In this document: in pieces, positions 55,515 through 63,895 of the stretch
Numbering within the stretch: the stretch's first letter is position 1
Layout of the letters: every line of letters begins with the position of its first letter
DNA from: JBFXAF01 sp050184585
GTDB taxonomy: Bacteria > Pseudomonadota > Alphaproteobacteria > Rhizobiales > Rhizobiaceae
Direction of reading: 5' to 3'
NCBI GenBank assembly: GCA_050184585.1
Contig: JBFXAF010000003.1
Coordinates: forward strand, 489,869 to 553,868
Length of the DNA: 64,000 bases
The notes under the pieces: generated by a model
Database searches by the model: none
What the model was told of the DNA's origin: nothing
Seen by the model: only the letters and a program-made list of their open reading frames with translations
Program-made: the position numbers and the translations under genes

Positions 55515-56089
55515 GGAGTTTCGTCCTCGGGGTGAGCATGCGCCCCCTCCACCACGCTTCGCGTGGTCCCCCTCCCCCGCTTCGCAGGGGAGGATCCTGC
55601 GTCACCGTTCCACCCCAGCTTTGCAGGGGCGTATCCAGCGTCGCGGCCGGCCGGAACCTTGATCCTCCCCCGTTCACGGGGGAGGGGGACCGCCGAAGGC
55701 GGTGGAGGGGGCATGTTGCCGATATGATCGTTCACACCTGCCGCTGCATGCGCGATCATGACCAAGACTCCTTCAAGGGCATGATCTTGGAGCACGTCTG
55801 TTGCGGCTATGCGCATCACACGGATTCCACTGTCCGTCAGCCAGCGGTCTCGTCGTTTGTCGTGAGCGATCTGACCCGGATGGTCATGCTGTAGGCCGTC
55901 GACCTCCACGGCCAGCCGTCCTGACGGACAGTAGAAGTCCAGCACATACGGGCCGACCGGGTGTTGGCGTCGGAAACGAAGGCCCTCCAATCGCGTGTTT
56001 CGCAGGCAATCCCAAAGCACCACTTCCGGCAGGCTCAGATCCTTGCGCAGCTTCCGAGCGTTCGTGAAGGTCTTCTTGGGCGCACGCAT
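55511..56089 (-). CDS. DUF559 endonuclease-like protein with repeat-derived C-terminus
   Basis: A 192-residue frame. Residues 1-115 match DUF559 (very short patch repair-like PD-(D/E)xK): LPEVVLWDCLRNTRLEG, D51 (YVLDFYC), and VEVDG with E62 and D64. From about residue 125 the protein (PPPPPSAVPLPRERG and onward) is encoded by the repeat at 55537-55715, so the C-terminus is probably not native. It lies between cydA and cydB on the same strand, 5 bp past the cydA stop, and its stop overlaps the cydB start. Confidence 0.75.
   Translation of the reverse strand: MRAPKKTFTNARKLRKDLSLPEVVLWDCLRNTRLEGLRFRRQHPVGPYVLDFYCPSGRLAVEVDGLQHDHPGQIAHDKRRDRWLTDSGIRVMRIAATDVLQDHALEGVLVMIAHAAAGVNDHIGNMPPPPPSAVPLPRERGRIKVPAGRDAGYAPAKLGWNGDAGSSPAKRGRGTTRSVVEGAHAHPEDETP
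55537..55715. repeat. GC-rich palindromic repeat with nested hairpins
   Basis: Left arm 55537-55596 and right arm 55661-55715 are imperfect reverse complements. Both have small inner hairpins whose bases differ but still pair: CCACGC-TTC-GCGTGG on the left and ACCGCC-GAA-GGCGGT on the right. It lies upstream of cydB and inside the DUF559 frame. Confidence 0.8.
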
Positions 56090-56094
56090 GCCCC

Positions 56095-57453
56095 TCACCC
56101 CGCGGCCGGCTGGTCGAGCGGGTGGTCGAGCACGCCGGGGAGCGGCGCGGCGTCGCCTTCCTTCGCCGCCTTCAGCGCCAGGTGCACCAGCACGCCGAGA
56201 TAGGCGATCAGCAGCGCGGCGTAGAGGGCGAGATAGACCGCAAGCGTGAACCCCACCTGCCCGGCCGTCACCGGACCCAGCGCCTCGTGCGTTCGCAGCA
56301 CGCCGGTGACGAGCCAGGGCTGGCGGCCGATCTCGGTGGTGTACCAGCCGGCCAGCGTGGCGACCCAGCCGGACAGCGCCATCGGCACGAAGAGGTATGC
56401 CAGGATGCGGGGCAGCTCGCCGCGGCGCCTGAGGTACCAGGCGCCGGCCCATGAGAGGACGAGCATCAGAAGCCCGGTGCCGACCATGATGCGAAAGCCC
56501 CAGAACACCGGCAGGACGGGCGGGTGGTTGCCGGCGAAGTCGTTCAGACCTGGCACCACCGCGTCGGGGCTGTGGCCGAGGATGATGGATGCGCCGTTGG
56601 GGATGGCGATCTCGAAACGGTTCTCCCGCGCCTCTTCGTCGGGCCAGGCGAAGAGGACGAGCGGCACGTTGGGCCGCGTCTCCCAGTTGGCCTCCATCGC
56701 CGCGACCTTCTGCGGCTGGTGCTCGAGCGTGTTCAGCCCATGCTGGTCGCCGACGAAGATCTGCACGGGGATGAGCAGCGCGCCGGCGTAGACGCCCGTC
56801 TTCAGCGCCTTCCTGAGCGAGTCCGAACGGTCGCCGGCGAGGAAACGCAGCGCCGAGAGGCCGGCGATGAGGAACGAGACGGTCAGCCCCGATGCGATCA
56901 GCATGTGGATGAGCCGGTAGGGGAAGGACGGGTTGAAGACGATCGACCACCAGTCGGTGGCGTAGGCCACCCCGTCGCGCATCTCGAAGCCGACCGGCGT
57001 CTGCATCCAGGAATTGAGCGCAAGAATCCAGAAGGCCGACATGGTGGTGCCGAAGGCGACCAGCAGCGTCGCAAGCGTGTGCACGCGGTTGGAGACGCGG
57101 CGGAAGCCGAACAGCATGATGCCGAGGAAGACGGCCTCGAGGAAGAAGGCGGTCAGCACCTCGTAGGCGAGCAGCGGGCCGGCGATGTTGCCCACCTTTT
57201 CCATGAAGCCCGGCCAGTTGGTGCCGAACTGGAAACTCATGGTGACGCCCGACACCACGCCCATGGCGAACGAAAGGGCGAACACCTTCACCCAGGTGAA
57301 ATAGGCGCGCATCCATGCCGTATCGCCGGTGCGGTTATAGCGCCATTTGAACCAGAGCAGCACCCAGCCGAGCGCGATGGTGATGGTCGGGAAGAGGATA
57401 TGAAACGAGATGTTCGCGGCGAACTGCAGGCGCGACAGGATGAGCGGGTCCAT
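56095..57453 (-). CDS. cydA: Cytochrome bd-type ubiquinol oxidase subunit I
   Basis: A 452-residue subunit I. The high-spin heme ligand is probably H18 in FAANISFHILFP, and GWYTTEIGRQPW near residue 390 is the quinol-oxidase signature. The short Q-loop and overall length fit the cyanide-insensitive CioA type rather than the long E. coli CydA. It reduces oxygen at low tension using quinol and does not pump protons. It is followed by DUF559 and cydB. Confidence 0.94.
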   Translation of the reverse strand: MDPLILSRLQFAANISFHILFPTITIALGWVLLWFKWRYNRTGDTAWMRAYFTWVKVFALSFAMGVVSGVTMSFQFGTNWPGFMEKVGNIAGPLLAYEVLTAFFLEAVFLGIMLFGFRRVSNRVHTLATLLVAFGTTMSAFWILALNSWMQTPVGFEMRDGVAYATDWWSIVFNPSFPYRLIHMLIASGLTVSFLIAGLSALRFLAGDRSDSLRKALKTGVYAGALLIPVQIFVGDQHGLNTLEHQPQKVAAMEANWETRPNVPLVLFAWPDEEARENRFEIAIPNGASIILGHSPDAVVPGLNDFAGNHPPVLPVFWGFRIMVGTGLLMLVLSWAGAWYLRRRGELPRILAYLFVPMALSGWVATLAGWYTTEIGRQPWLVTGVLRTHEALGPVTAGQVGFTLAVYLALYAALLIAYLGVLVHLALKAAKEGDAAPLPGVLDHPLDQPAAG

Positions 57454-57558
57454 TCGGCGGCTCCGGTCTCGTTCAGGCGAACAATAGGGCGGCGGCCGGC
57501 AGGGTCAAAGCGGCGCGTCGTCGCGCGGGGCATGGTGACGCGGGGCGCGCCGACCGCC

Positions 57559-57954
57559 TCACCCGCCATACTGTTCGTCGCTGACCTTCTCCATCCAGTC
57601 TGCCGTCACACCGTCGAGCGCTTCCTGCATGGCGATATGTGACATCGCGGAATGCGATGCCGCGCCGTGCCAGTGTTTTTCGCCGGGCGCGAACCACACC
57701 GTGTCTCCGGCGCGGACCTTGCTCACCTCGCCGCCCCAGACCTGCACGAGGCCCGCGCCGGAGACGACGTGCAATGTCTGGCCGAGCGGGTGGGTGTGCC
57801 AGTTGGTGCGCGCACCGGGCTCGAAGGCGACGAGCAGGGCGCGCAGGCGGGCCGGCGCCTCGGCCTCGACGATGGGCGTCTGCATGACGCGCCCGGTGAA
57901 CCAGTTTTCGGGCGCGAAGCGGGTCGCGGCTTCGCCGGCGGGAACGATCTTCAT
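57559..57954 (-). CDS. Cupin-domain protein
   Basis: A 131-residue single-cupin protein. Metal-binding residues are in TNWHTHPLGQTLHVV (motif 1) and FAPGEKHWHGA (motif 2). It belongs to the (R)-mandelonitrile lyase/carboxymuconolactone-linked cupin group that tends to sit near AhpD-like genes. The function is not determined. The ATG at 57954 begins at the conserved domain; the upstream frame is spurious. Confidence 0.85.
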   Translation of the reverse strand: MKIVPAGEAATRFAPENWFTGRVMQTPIVEAEAPARLRALLVAFEPGARTNWHTHPLGQTLHVVSGAGLVQVWGGEVSKVRAGDTVWFAPGEKHWHGAASHSAMSHIAMQEALDGVTADWMEKVSDEQYGG

Positions 57955-58092
57955 GGCGGCCTCCTGTGTCGCCCACACCTTGGAGGAGCGCCGCCGCCGC
58001 GCCAAGCCCGGTGGACCACGAAAGCGCCGGCGCCGGTCCATTGACGGCGCGCATGGCGCGCAGCAGAAACGGCGGACCGCCGCTGGGGCGGC

Positions 58093-58440
58093 ATGGATCA
58101 TCGCGTGTCACTGTTCGGCGCCCTTCAGCTCGCGGCCTCGACCATCATCTTCCTCCTGGCCGCCACGGCCGCGAAATCCTGGGCGCTGTCGCCAAGCGTC
58201 GGCAAGCTGCTCCTGACGCTCGCGCTCTATTCGGCCGGCAACCTGATCATGCTGAGGCTGGTGCGGGAGTTTGGCATGGCCTCGGCGTTCAGCCTTTCGG
58301 CCGTCATCCAGCTCGTCGCCGTCAATGTCATCGCGCTGGCATGGTTCGGCGAGCGCCTGTCGACCATGCAGATGGGCGGCGTCGTGCTCGCCATCGTCGC
58401 CACCGGAATGATCACGATCGGACCCAGCATGGGGCGCTGA
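58093..58440 (+). CDS. SMR/EamA-like small membrane protein
   Basis: A 115-residue protein with four membrane segments, the size and layout of small multidrug resistance proteins; the third-fourth segment has LVAVNVIALAWFGERLSTMQ, which is the EamA/SMR end motif. The conserved membrane Glu of EmrE in helix 1 is not seen, so transport of cationic drugs is uncertain. It is divergent from the cupin gene. Confidence 0.72.
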   Translation: MDHRVSLFGALQLAASTIIFLLAATAAKSWALSPSVGKLLLTLALYSAGNLIMLRLVREFGMASAFSLSAVIQLVAVNVIALAWFGERLSTMQMGGVVLAIVATGMITIGPSMGR

Positions 58441-58474
58441 ACCCGCCGTCCATCTCCGTGCGCAGACCATGATA

Positions 58475-58495
58475 AATGATGCTTGAAGCATCATT
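58475..58495. promoter_or_regulatory. 21-bp palindrome upstream of the XRE-SulP genes
   Basis: AATGATGCTT-G-AAGCATCATT, a 10-bp inverted repeat with one central base, 44 bp before the XRE start codon. It is a likely operator of that regulator. Confidence 0.6.
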
Positions 58496-58538
58496 GTGAA
58501 TGTGCCAGCATCAGATCATGACGGATCACGCCTGAGCC

Positions 58539-58808
58539 ATGATCACCTCCGCGCAGTTGAAGGCGGCCCGCGCGCTCGCCGGCATCGACCAGAAGACGCT
58601 GGCCGACCGCGCCGGCGTGTCGCTGCCGACCATCCAGCGCATGGAGGCCTCCGACGGCGTCGTGCGCGGCGTCATCGACACGCTGGTCAAGGTGATCGAG
58701 GCGCTGGAAGCGTCCGGTGTCGTGCTGGTGAACGACGGCCAGCCGAGCGACGGAGGCGGCCGCGGCGTGCGGCTCAAGGGCTCCGGCCAGGGCGGGACGA
58801 AGGCTTAG
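58539..58808 (+). CDS. XRE-family HTH regulator
   Basis: An 89-residue protein with an XRE-type helix-turn-helix (TLADRAGVSLPTIQRMEASD) and a Gly-rich tail. It lies 5 bp before the sulfate-permease gene on the same strand. The palindrome at 58475-58495 suggests autoregulation, so it probably controls the SulP transporter; in rhizobia XRE-SulP pairs recur. Confidence 0.87.
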   Translation: MITSAQLKAARALAGIDQKTLADRAGVSLPTIQRMEASDGVVRGVIDTLVKVIEALEASGVVLVNDGQPSDGGGRGVRLKGSGQGGTKA

Positions 58809-58813
58809 CGGCA

Positions 58814-60499
58814 ATGGCGGCGCGAGGGGAACGACGGCGCGACGGCGGGGAATCCGCGGGAAGCTTCGCCGCCCTCTACACGCCGAAGCTGATCAGCGTC
58901 TGGCGCGAGGGCTACGGCCTGTCCGCTTTCCGCGGTGACGCCGTGGCTGGACTGACCGTCGCCATCGTCGCGCTGCCGCTTTCGATGGCGCTGGCGATCG
59001 CCTCGGGCGTGACGCCGGACCGGGGACTCTACGCGGCGATCGTCGGCGGCTTCCTCGTTTCGGCGCTCGGCGGCAGCCGGTTCCAGATCGGCGGGCCGGC
59101 CGGCGCCTTCATCGTGCTGGTGGCGGCGACCGTCGACCGGCACGGCGTCGACGGGCTGCTGCTGGCGACCTTCATGTCGGGCGTCATGCTGGCCGCGATC
59201 GGCTGGCTTCGGCTCGGCGGCTACATCAGGCTGATCCCCTTTCCGGTGACCGTCGGCTTCACGGCCGGCATCGCCATCATCATCTTCGCCAGCCAGCTGC
59301 ACGATCTGTTCGGCCTGACGCTGCCCGGCAGGGAGCCGGGACCATTGCTGGACAAGCTGTTCGCGCTGGGCCGCGCGGCTGGAACCGTGAGCGTCGCGGC
59401 GACGGCGGTGGCGGCCTTCACGATCCTCGTCATCATCGGCGTGCGGCGCTGGCGGCCTTCATGGCCCGCGATGCTGATCGCCGTCGTGGCCGCGTCGCTG
59501 GTGACGACGGCGCTGGCGCTGGACGTCGAGACGATCGGCAGCCGCTTCGGCGGCATCCCCTCCGGCCTGCCGATGCCGGCGCTGCCGGCGTTCAGCATCG
59601 CGATGATGCAGGCAGTGCTTCCGGACGCCATCGCGTTCGCGCTGCTCGGCTCGATCGAATCGCTGCTTTCGGCGGTCGTCGCCGACGGCATGACGGGCCG
59701 TCGCCATCGACCCAATGCCGAACTCGTCGCGCAGGGCGTGGCGAACATGGGCACAGCGCTCTTCGGCGGCATCTGCGTGACCGGCACGCTCGCCCGCACG
59801 GCGACCAACGTGCGCGCCGGCGCGCATGGACCGGTGGCGGGCATGCTGCATTCGGTCTTCCTGCTCGCCTTCATGATGCTGGCCGCGCCGCTGGCGGCCT
59901 ATGTTCCGCTCGCCGCGCTGGCGGGCCTGTTGGCGGTCGTCGCCTGGACGATGTTCGAGAAGCACGAGTTCGCGGCGCTGCTGCGCTCGTCATGGAGCGA
60001 CGCGGCGGTCCTGCTGGTCACCTTTGCGCTGGTGATCTTCCGTGACCTGCTCACCGGCATCGTCGTCGGCTTCATCGTCGCGGCGCTGCTGTTCATCGAC
60101 CGGATGTCGAAGTCGGTGTCGGTCGGGAAAGGCGCGGGCGGCGACGAGCCTGAGGCGGCCTACGACCCCGAAATGGAGCAGCATCCGGACCTGCTGGTCT
60201 ACCGGGTGGACGGCGCGCTGTTCTTCGGCGCAGCCGCCAATCTTGGGGTCGCACTGGACCGGGTCGCGGGACCCCACACCACCTTCGTCCTCGATTGCAC
60301 AGCCGCGCCCTTCATCGATTCCAGCGCCGCGCATGTCATCGCGGGCGCGGCGCGCAAGGCAAAGCGCGCCGGCGTGCGCTTCGTCGTGGCCGGCGCGTCG
60401 ACTGCTGCGCGCCGCATGCTGATGGCGCATGGGGTCAGGCCGCCCCTGGTGCGCTACAAGGCAAGCGCCGGAGCCGCCCGACGGGCAGCCGCAAAGTAG
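58814..60499 (+). CDS. SulP-family anion transporter with STAS domain
   Basis: A 561-residue SLC26/SulP carrier. The membrane domain starts near residue 35 (DAVAGLTVAIVALPLSMALA) and shows the DRGLYAAIVGG and GGSRFQIGGP signatures; the C-terminal STAS domain begins at about 450 with FVLDCTAAPFIDSSA. It may carry sulfate, bicarbonate or dicarboxylates. The ATG at 58814 is preferred; the frame extends upstream but overlaps the XRE gene. Confidence 0.9.
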   Translation: MAARGERRRDGGESAGSFAALYTPKLISVWREGYGLSAFRGDAVAGLTVAIVALPLSMALAIASGVTPDRGLYAAIVGGFLVSALGGSRFQIGGPAGAFIVLVAATVDRHGVDGLLLATFMSGVMLAAIGWLRLGGYIRLIPFPVTVGFTAGIAIIIFASQLHDLFGLTLPGREPGPLLDKLFALGRAAGTVSVAATAVAAFTILVIIGVRRWRPSWPAMLIAVVAASLVTTALALDVETIGSRFGGIPSGLPMPALPAFSIAMMQAVLPDAIAFALLGSIESLLSAVVADGMTGRRHRPNAELVAQGVANMGTALFGGICVTGTLARTATNVRAGAHGPVAGMLHSVFLLAFMMLAAPLAAYVPLAALAGLLAVVAWTMFEKHEFAALLRSSWSDAAVLLVTFALVIFRDLLTGIVVGFIVAALLFIDRMSKSVSVGKGAGGDEPEAAYDPEMEQHPDLLVYRVDGALFFGAAANLGVALDRVAGPHTTFVLDCTAAPFIDSSAAHVIAGAARKAKRAGVRFVVAGASTAARRMLMAHGVRPPLVRYKASAGAARRAAAK

Positions 60500-60561
60500 G
60501 CAAGAATCGGGTGGGAACGGCTTCGAAGAAGGGCGATATGGTCGGGCAAGGAGACACCGCC

Positions 60562-61443
60562 ATGAACGCCCAGACGGCCATGCTGACGAAGGACATCACG
60601 CCGCTCGGCGGCGACTACGAGACCGTGCGCCGGGTGATCGAGAAGATCAGCCTCGACTATCGCGACCAGCCCTCGCTGGAAGCGCTGGCCGAAGAGGTCG
60701 GCGATACCCCGACCGGGTTGCAGAAGCTGTTCACCCGCTGGGCCGGGCTGTCGCCCAAGGCCTTCCTGCAGGCCGTGACGCTGGACCATGCGCGCAAGCT
60801 TCTCGAGGAAGGCGCACCGGTGCTGGACGCGGCCTTCGAGGTTGGGATGTCGGGACCAGGCCGGCTGCACGACCTGTTCGTCACCCACGAGGCCCTGTCG
60901 CCGGGCGACTACAAGAGCCGCGGCGCGGGCATCACCATCCGCTACGGCTTTCATCTCTCGCCCTTCGGCGTGGCCCTGATCATGGTCACCGACCGGGGGT
61001 TGGCGGGGCTGGCCTTCAATGACGCCGGCAGCGAGCGAGCCTCCTTCGAGGACATGGCCGGCCGCTGGCCGAATGCGACCTTCGTGGAGGACATGGCGGC
61101 GACGCAGCCCTATGCGGCGCGCATCTTCGAGCCGTCGCGCTGGCGCTCGGAGGAACCGCTGCGCGTCGTGCTGATCGGCACCGACTTCCAGGTGCGGGTG
61201 TGGGAGGCGCTGCTGAAGATCCCGATGGGGCGGGCCTGCTCCTATTCGCAGATCGCCGGCGGCATCGGCGCGCCGGCCGCGAGCCGGGCGGTTGGCGCGG
61301 CGGTTGGCGCCAACCCGCTCTCCTTCGTGGTTCCCTGCCACCGGGCGCTCGGCAAGTCCGGCGCGCTGACCGGCTACCACTGGGGGCTGACGCGCAAGCG
61401 GGCGATCCTCGGCTGGGAGGCCGGGCGGCTCGCAACGAACTGA
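60562..61443 (+). CDS. Ada-like HTH + methylated-DNA cysteine methyltransferase
   Basis: A 293-residue protein with an AraC-type helix-turn-helix domain (about 20-120) and a C-terminal O6-alkylguanine-DNA methyltransferase; the acceptor is C259 in VVPCHRALG. Compared with E. coli Ada it lacks the N-terminal zinc domain that accepts methyl groups from phosphotriesters, so it may repair O6-alkylguanine and regulate differently. The ATG at 60562 has AAGGAG upstream; an ATG at 60538 is also in frame. Confidence 0.92.
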   Translation: MNAQTAMLTKDITPLGGDYETVRRVIEKISLDYRDQPSLEALAEEVGDTPTGLQKLFTRWAGLSPKAFLQAVTLDHARKLLEEGAPVLDAAFEVGMSGPGRLHDLFVTHEALSPGDYKSRGAGITIRYGFHLSPFGVALIMVTDRGLAGLAFNDAGSERASFEDMAGRWPNATFVEDMAATQPYAARIFEPSRWRSEEPLRVVLIGTDFQVRVWEALLKIPMGRACSYSQIAGGIGAPAASRAVGAAVGANPLSFVVPCHRALGKSGALTGYHWGLTRKRAILGWEAGRLATN

Positions 61444-61504
61444 AAACGCTTGGCAATCCGATCATCGAACGGCTAGCCTCCCCGCGAAGGCGGGAGGCCT
61501 TGAT

Positions 61505-62413
61505 TTGATCGTCGTCGTGGGTTCCATCAATCTCGACCTGATCGCCACGGTGGACCGGCTGCCGGGAGCGGGTGAAACCGTGCCCGGCGACGGCTTCTCC
61601 ACCGCGCCGGGCGGCAAGGGCGCGAACCAGGCGCTCGCCGCGCGGCGCGCCGGGGCCGAGGTCCGCATGGTGGGCGCGGTCGGCCGCGACGCCTTCGCCG
61701 GCGAGGCGCTGGCGCTGCTGAAGGCGGGCGGCGTCGATCTCGGTGCGGTTCGCCAGACGGACAAGCCGACCGGCATCGCGCTGATCCTCGTCGGCGGCCA
61801 CGGCGAGAACATGATCGCCGTGGTGCCGGGTGCGAATGGCGAGGTCGGCGCGGACGCGGTCCGGGACGCGGCGCCCGGCAAGGGCGACCACCTGCTGCTG
61901 CAACACGAGATACCGCTGGAAACGGTGCGCGCGACGCTGCAATCCGCCCGGAAGGCCGGCGCGGTCTCGCTGCTCAACACGGCACCGTTTCGGCGGGAGG
62001 CCGCGGACCTGCTGCCGCTGGCCGACATCGTGGTCGCCAACGAGACGGAGTTCGACCTTTACGCCAAGGCGCTGACGCTTGGCGGCGATGATCGTCTGGC
62101 GCGGATGAAGAGTTTCGCCGAACGCACCGGGCGCGCCATCGTGGTGACGCTCGGCGGGGACGGCGTCATCGCCGTCAGCGGCGCCGCAACGATCGAGGTT
62201 CCGGCGCTGCCGGTCGAACCGGTCGACACGGTCGGCGCGGGCGACACGTTCTGCGGTTATCTCGCCGCGGGTCTGGACGCGGGGCTGGGGCTCGAGGATG
62301 CGCTATCGCGCGCGGCGGCGGCGGGGTCGCTGGCCTGTCTCAAGCCGGGCGCGCAGCCCGCGATCCCGACGGGTGCGGAGGTCGATGCGGCTTTGGAGCG
62401 GGGGCGGACATGA
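61505..62413 (+). CDS. rbsK: Ribokinase (PfkB family)
   Basis: A 302-residue PfkB carbohydrate kinase. The N-terminal GGKGANQ at 36-42 and the C-terminal DTVGAGDTFCG with catalytic D247 are diagnostic of ribokinase. It phosphorylates ribose, which could come from the purine nucleoside phosphorylase pathway. The start is TTG at 61505 with GGGAGG 7 nt before it; the site sits in a hairpin (61476-61498). It overlaps the amidase gene by 4 bp (ATGA). Confidence 0.92.
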   Translation: MIVVVGSINLDLIATVDRLPGAGETVPGDGFSTAPGGKGANQALAARRAGAEVRMVGAVGRDAFAGEALALLKAGGVDLGAVRQTDKPTGIALILVGGHGENMIAVVPGANGEVGADAVRDAAPGKGDHLLLQHEIPLETVRATLQSARKAGAVSLLNTAPFRREAADLLPLADIVVANETEFDLYAKALTLGGDDRLARMKSFAERTGRAIVVTLGGDGVIAVSGAATIEVPALPVEPVDTVGAGDTFCGYLAAGLDAGLGLEDALSRAAAAGSLACLKPGAQPAIPTGAEVDAALERGRT

Positions 62414-63870
62414 CGAAAAAACCGAAGAACAGGCACGGCATCGGGACGGCGGGCGACATCTGCCGGATGCCGGCGACCGAACTCGCCGCGGCGATCCGCG
62501 CCAAGGACGTCTCGGCGCGCGAGGCGGTGTCGGCCTTCCTCGACCGCATCGATCAGGCGAACGGCGCGGTCAACGCCGTCGTCTCGCTCCGCGAGCGGGC
62601 GGAGTTGCTGAAGGAAGCCGACGCCGCCGACGCCGCTCTTGCCGGGGGAGCGACGCCGGGGCCGCTGTTCGGCCTGCCGGTGGCGGTGAAGGATCTTGCG
62701 CAGACGAAGGGGATTAGGACCACCTTCGGCTCGCCGATCTTCAAGGACAATGTGCCGGATGTGGACGAACTCTTCGTCGGCCGCATGAAAGCTGCGGGCG
62801 CGATCGTCATCGGCAAGACCAACACGCCGGAGTTCGGGCTGGGCTCGCACACCTTCAACCCCGTGTTCGGGCCAACGCGCAACGCCTTCGATCCGAGATT
62901 TTCGGCAGGCGGGTCGAGCGGTGGCGCGGCGGTGGCGCTGGCGCTGGACATGCTGCCGCTGTCCGACGGCAGCGATTTCGGCGGCTCGCTGCGCAATCCC
63001 GCCGGCTGGAACAATGTGTTCGGCCTGCGCCCGTCGCAGGGACGTGTGCCCGGCGGGCCGGACAAGGAAGTCTTCGTCTCGCAGATGGGGCTCGACGGGC
63101 CGATGGCGCGCAATGTGGGCGACCTGGCGCTGCTGCTCTCGGTGCAGGCGGGCTACGACCGCCAGGCGCCTCTGTCGCTCGGCGAAAACGAGGATTTCGT
63201 CGGCGGGCTCGCGATGCCCGCGCCGACAGGGCTCCGGATCGGCTGGATGGGCGACATGGGCGGCCGGCTGCCGATGGAGGACGGCGTGCTCGCCGTCTGC
63301 GGATCGGCGCTGGATCGCCTGGAGGCCGGCGGTTTTCATGTCGAGCCGGTCGTGCCCGATTTCGATCTCGAGGGGCTGTGGCGCGCCTTCGTGACGCTCC
63401 GCCACTCCACGTCGGGCTGCGGCCTCAAGGCGCACTACGACAATCCGGCCGAACGATCGCTGCTGAAGCCGGAGGCGGTGTTCGAGGTGGAGGGTGCACT
63501 CAGGCTGACCGCACCCGAGATTCATGCGGCCTCCGCGACGCGCTCCAACTGGTATCGCGCGGTGCAAAAACTGTTCGAACGCTTCGACCTGCTGGCGCTG
63601 CCGACCGCGCAGCTGTTTCCATTTCCGATCGAGGATCACTGGCCGAAGGCAATCGCCGGCCGGACCATGGACAGCTACCATCGCTGGCTGGAGGTCTGCT
63701 CCTACGCCACGCTCGCCGCCTGCCCGGCGGCCGCGGTTCCCGCGGGTTTCGACGCCGAGGGCAGGCCGATGGGGTTGCAGCTCATCGGTCCGCCGCGCGC
63801 CGACATGGCGGTGTTGCGCGCCGCCCTGGCCTATGAGAGGCTGATGGACTGGACGCCGGGCGCGGGGTGA
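62410..63870 (+). CDS. Amidase (amidase signature family)
   Basis: A 486-residue amidase-signature enzyme. The Ser-cisSer-Lys triad is K94 (VAVKDLAQTKG), S169/S170 (AGGSSGGAAV) and S193 (FGGSLRNPA). The substrate is not evident; the family hydrolyses diverse amides and includes GatA, but there is no GatB or GatC nearby. It is coupled to rbsK by an ATGA overlap. Confidence 0.92.
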   Translation: MTKKPKNRHGIGTAGDICRMPATELAAAIRAKDVSAREAVSAFLDRIDQANGAVNAVVSLRERAELLKEADAADAALAGGATPGPLFGLPVAVKDLAQTKGIRTTFGSPIFKDNVPDVDELFVGRMKAAGAIVIGKTNTPEFGLGSHTFNPVFGPTRNAFDPRFSAGGSSGGAAVALALDMLPLSDGSDFGGSLRNPAGWNNVFGLRPSQGRVPGGPDKEVFVSQMGLDGPMARNVGDLALLLSVQAGYDRQAPLSLGENEDFVGGLAMPAPTGLRIGWMGDMGGRLPMEDGVLAVCGSALDRLEAGGFHVEPVVPDFDLEGLWRAFVTLRHSTSGCGLKAHYDNPAERSLLKPEAVFEVEGALRLTAPEIHAASATRSNWYRAVQKLFERFDLLALPTAQLFPFPIEDHWPKAIAGRTMDSYHRWLEVCSYATLAACPAAAVPAGFDAEGRPMGLQLIGPPRADMAVLRAALAYERLMDWTPGAG

Positions 63871-63877
63871 GCGCTAG

Positions 63878-63895
63878 GCTGAATCGACATTCAGC
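63878..63895. repeat. Palindrome at the insertion sequence end
   Basis: GCTGAAT-CGAC-ATTCAGC, an inverted repeat that overlaps the stop codon of the transposase fragment; it may be part of the IS terminal region or a terminator. Confidence 0.4.

Noticed and set aside
62410..63870. GatA subunit of glutamyl-tRNA amidotransferase
   Set aside because: The amidase signature fits the general family, but gatB/gatC are absent and the gene is coupled to rbsK.
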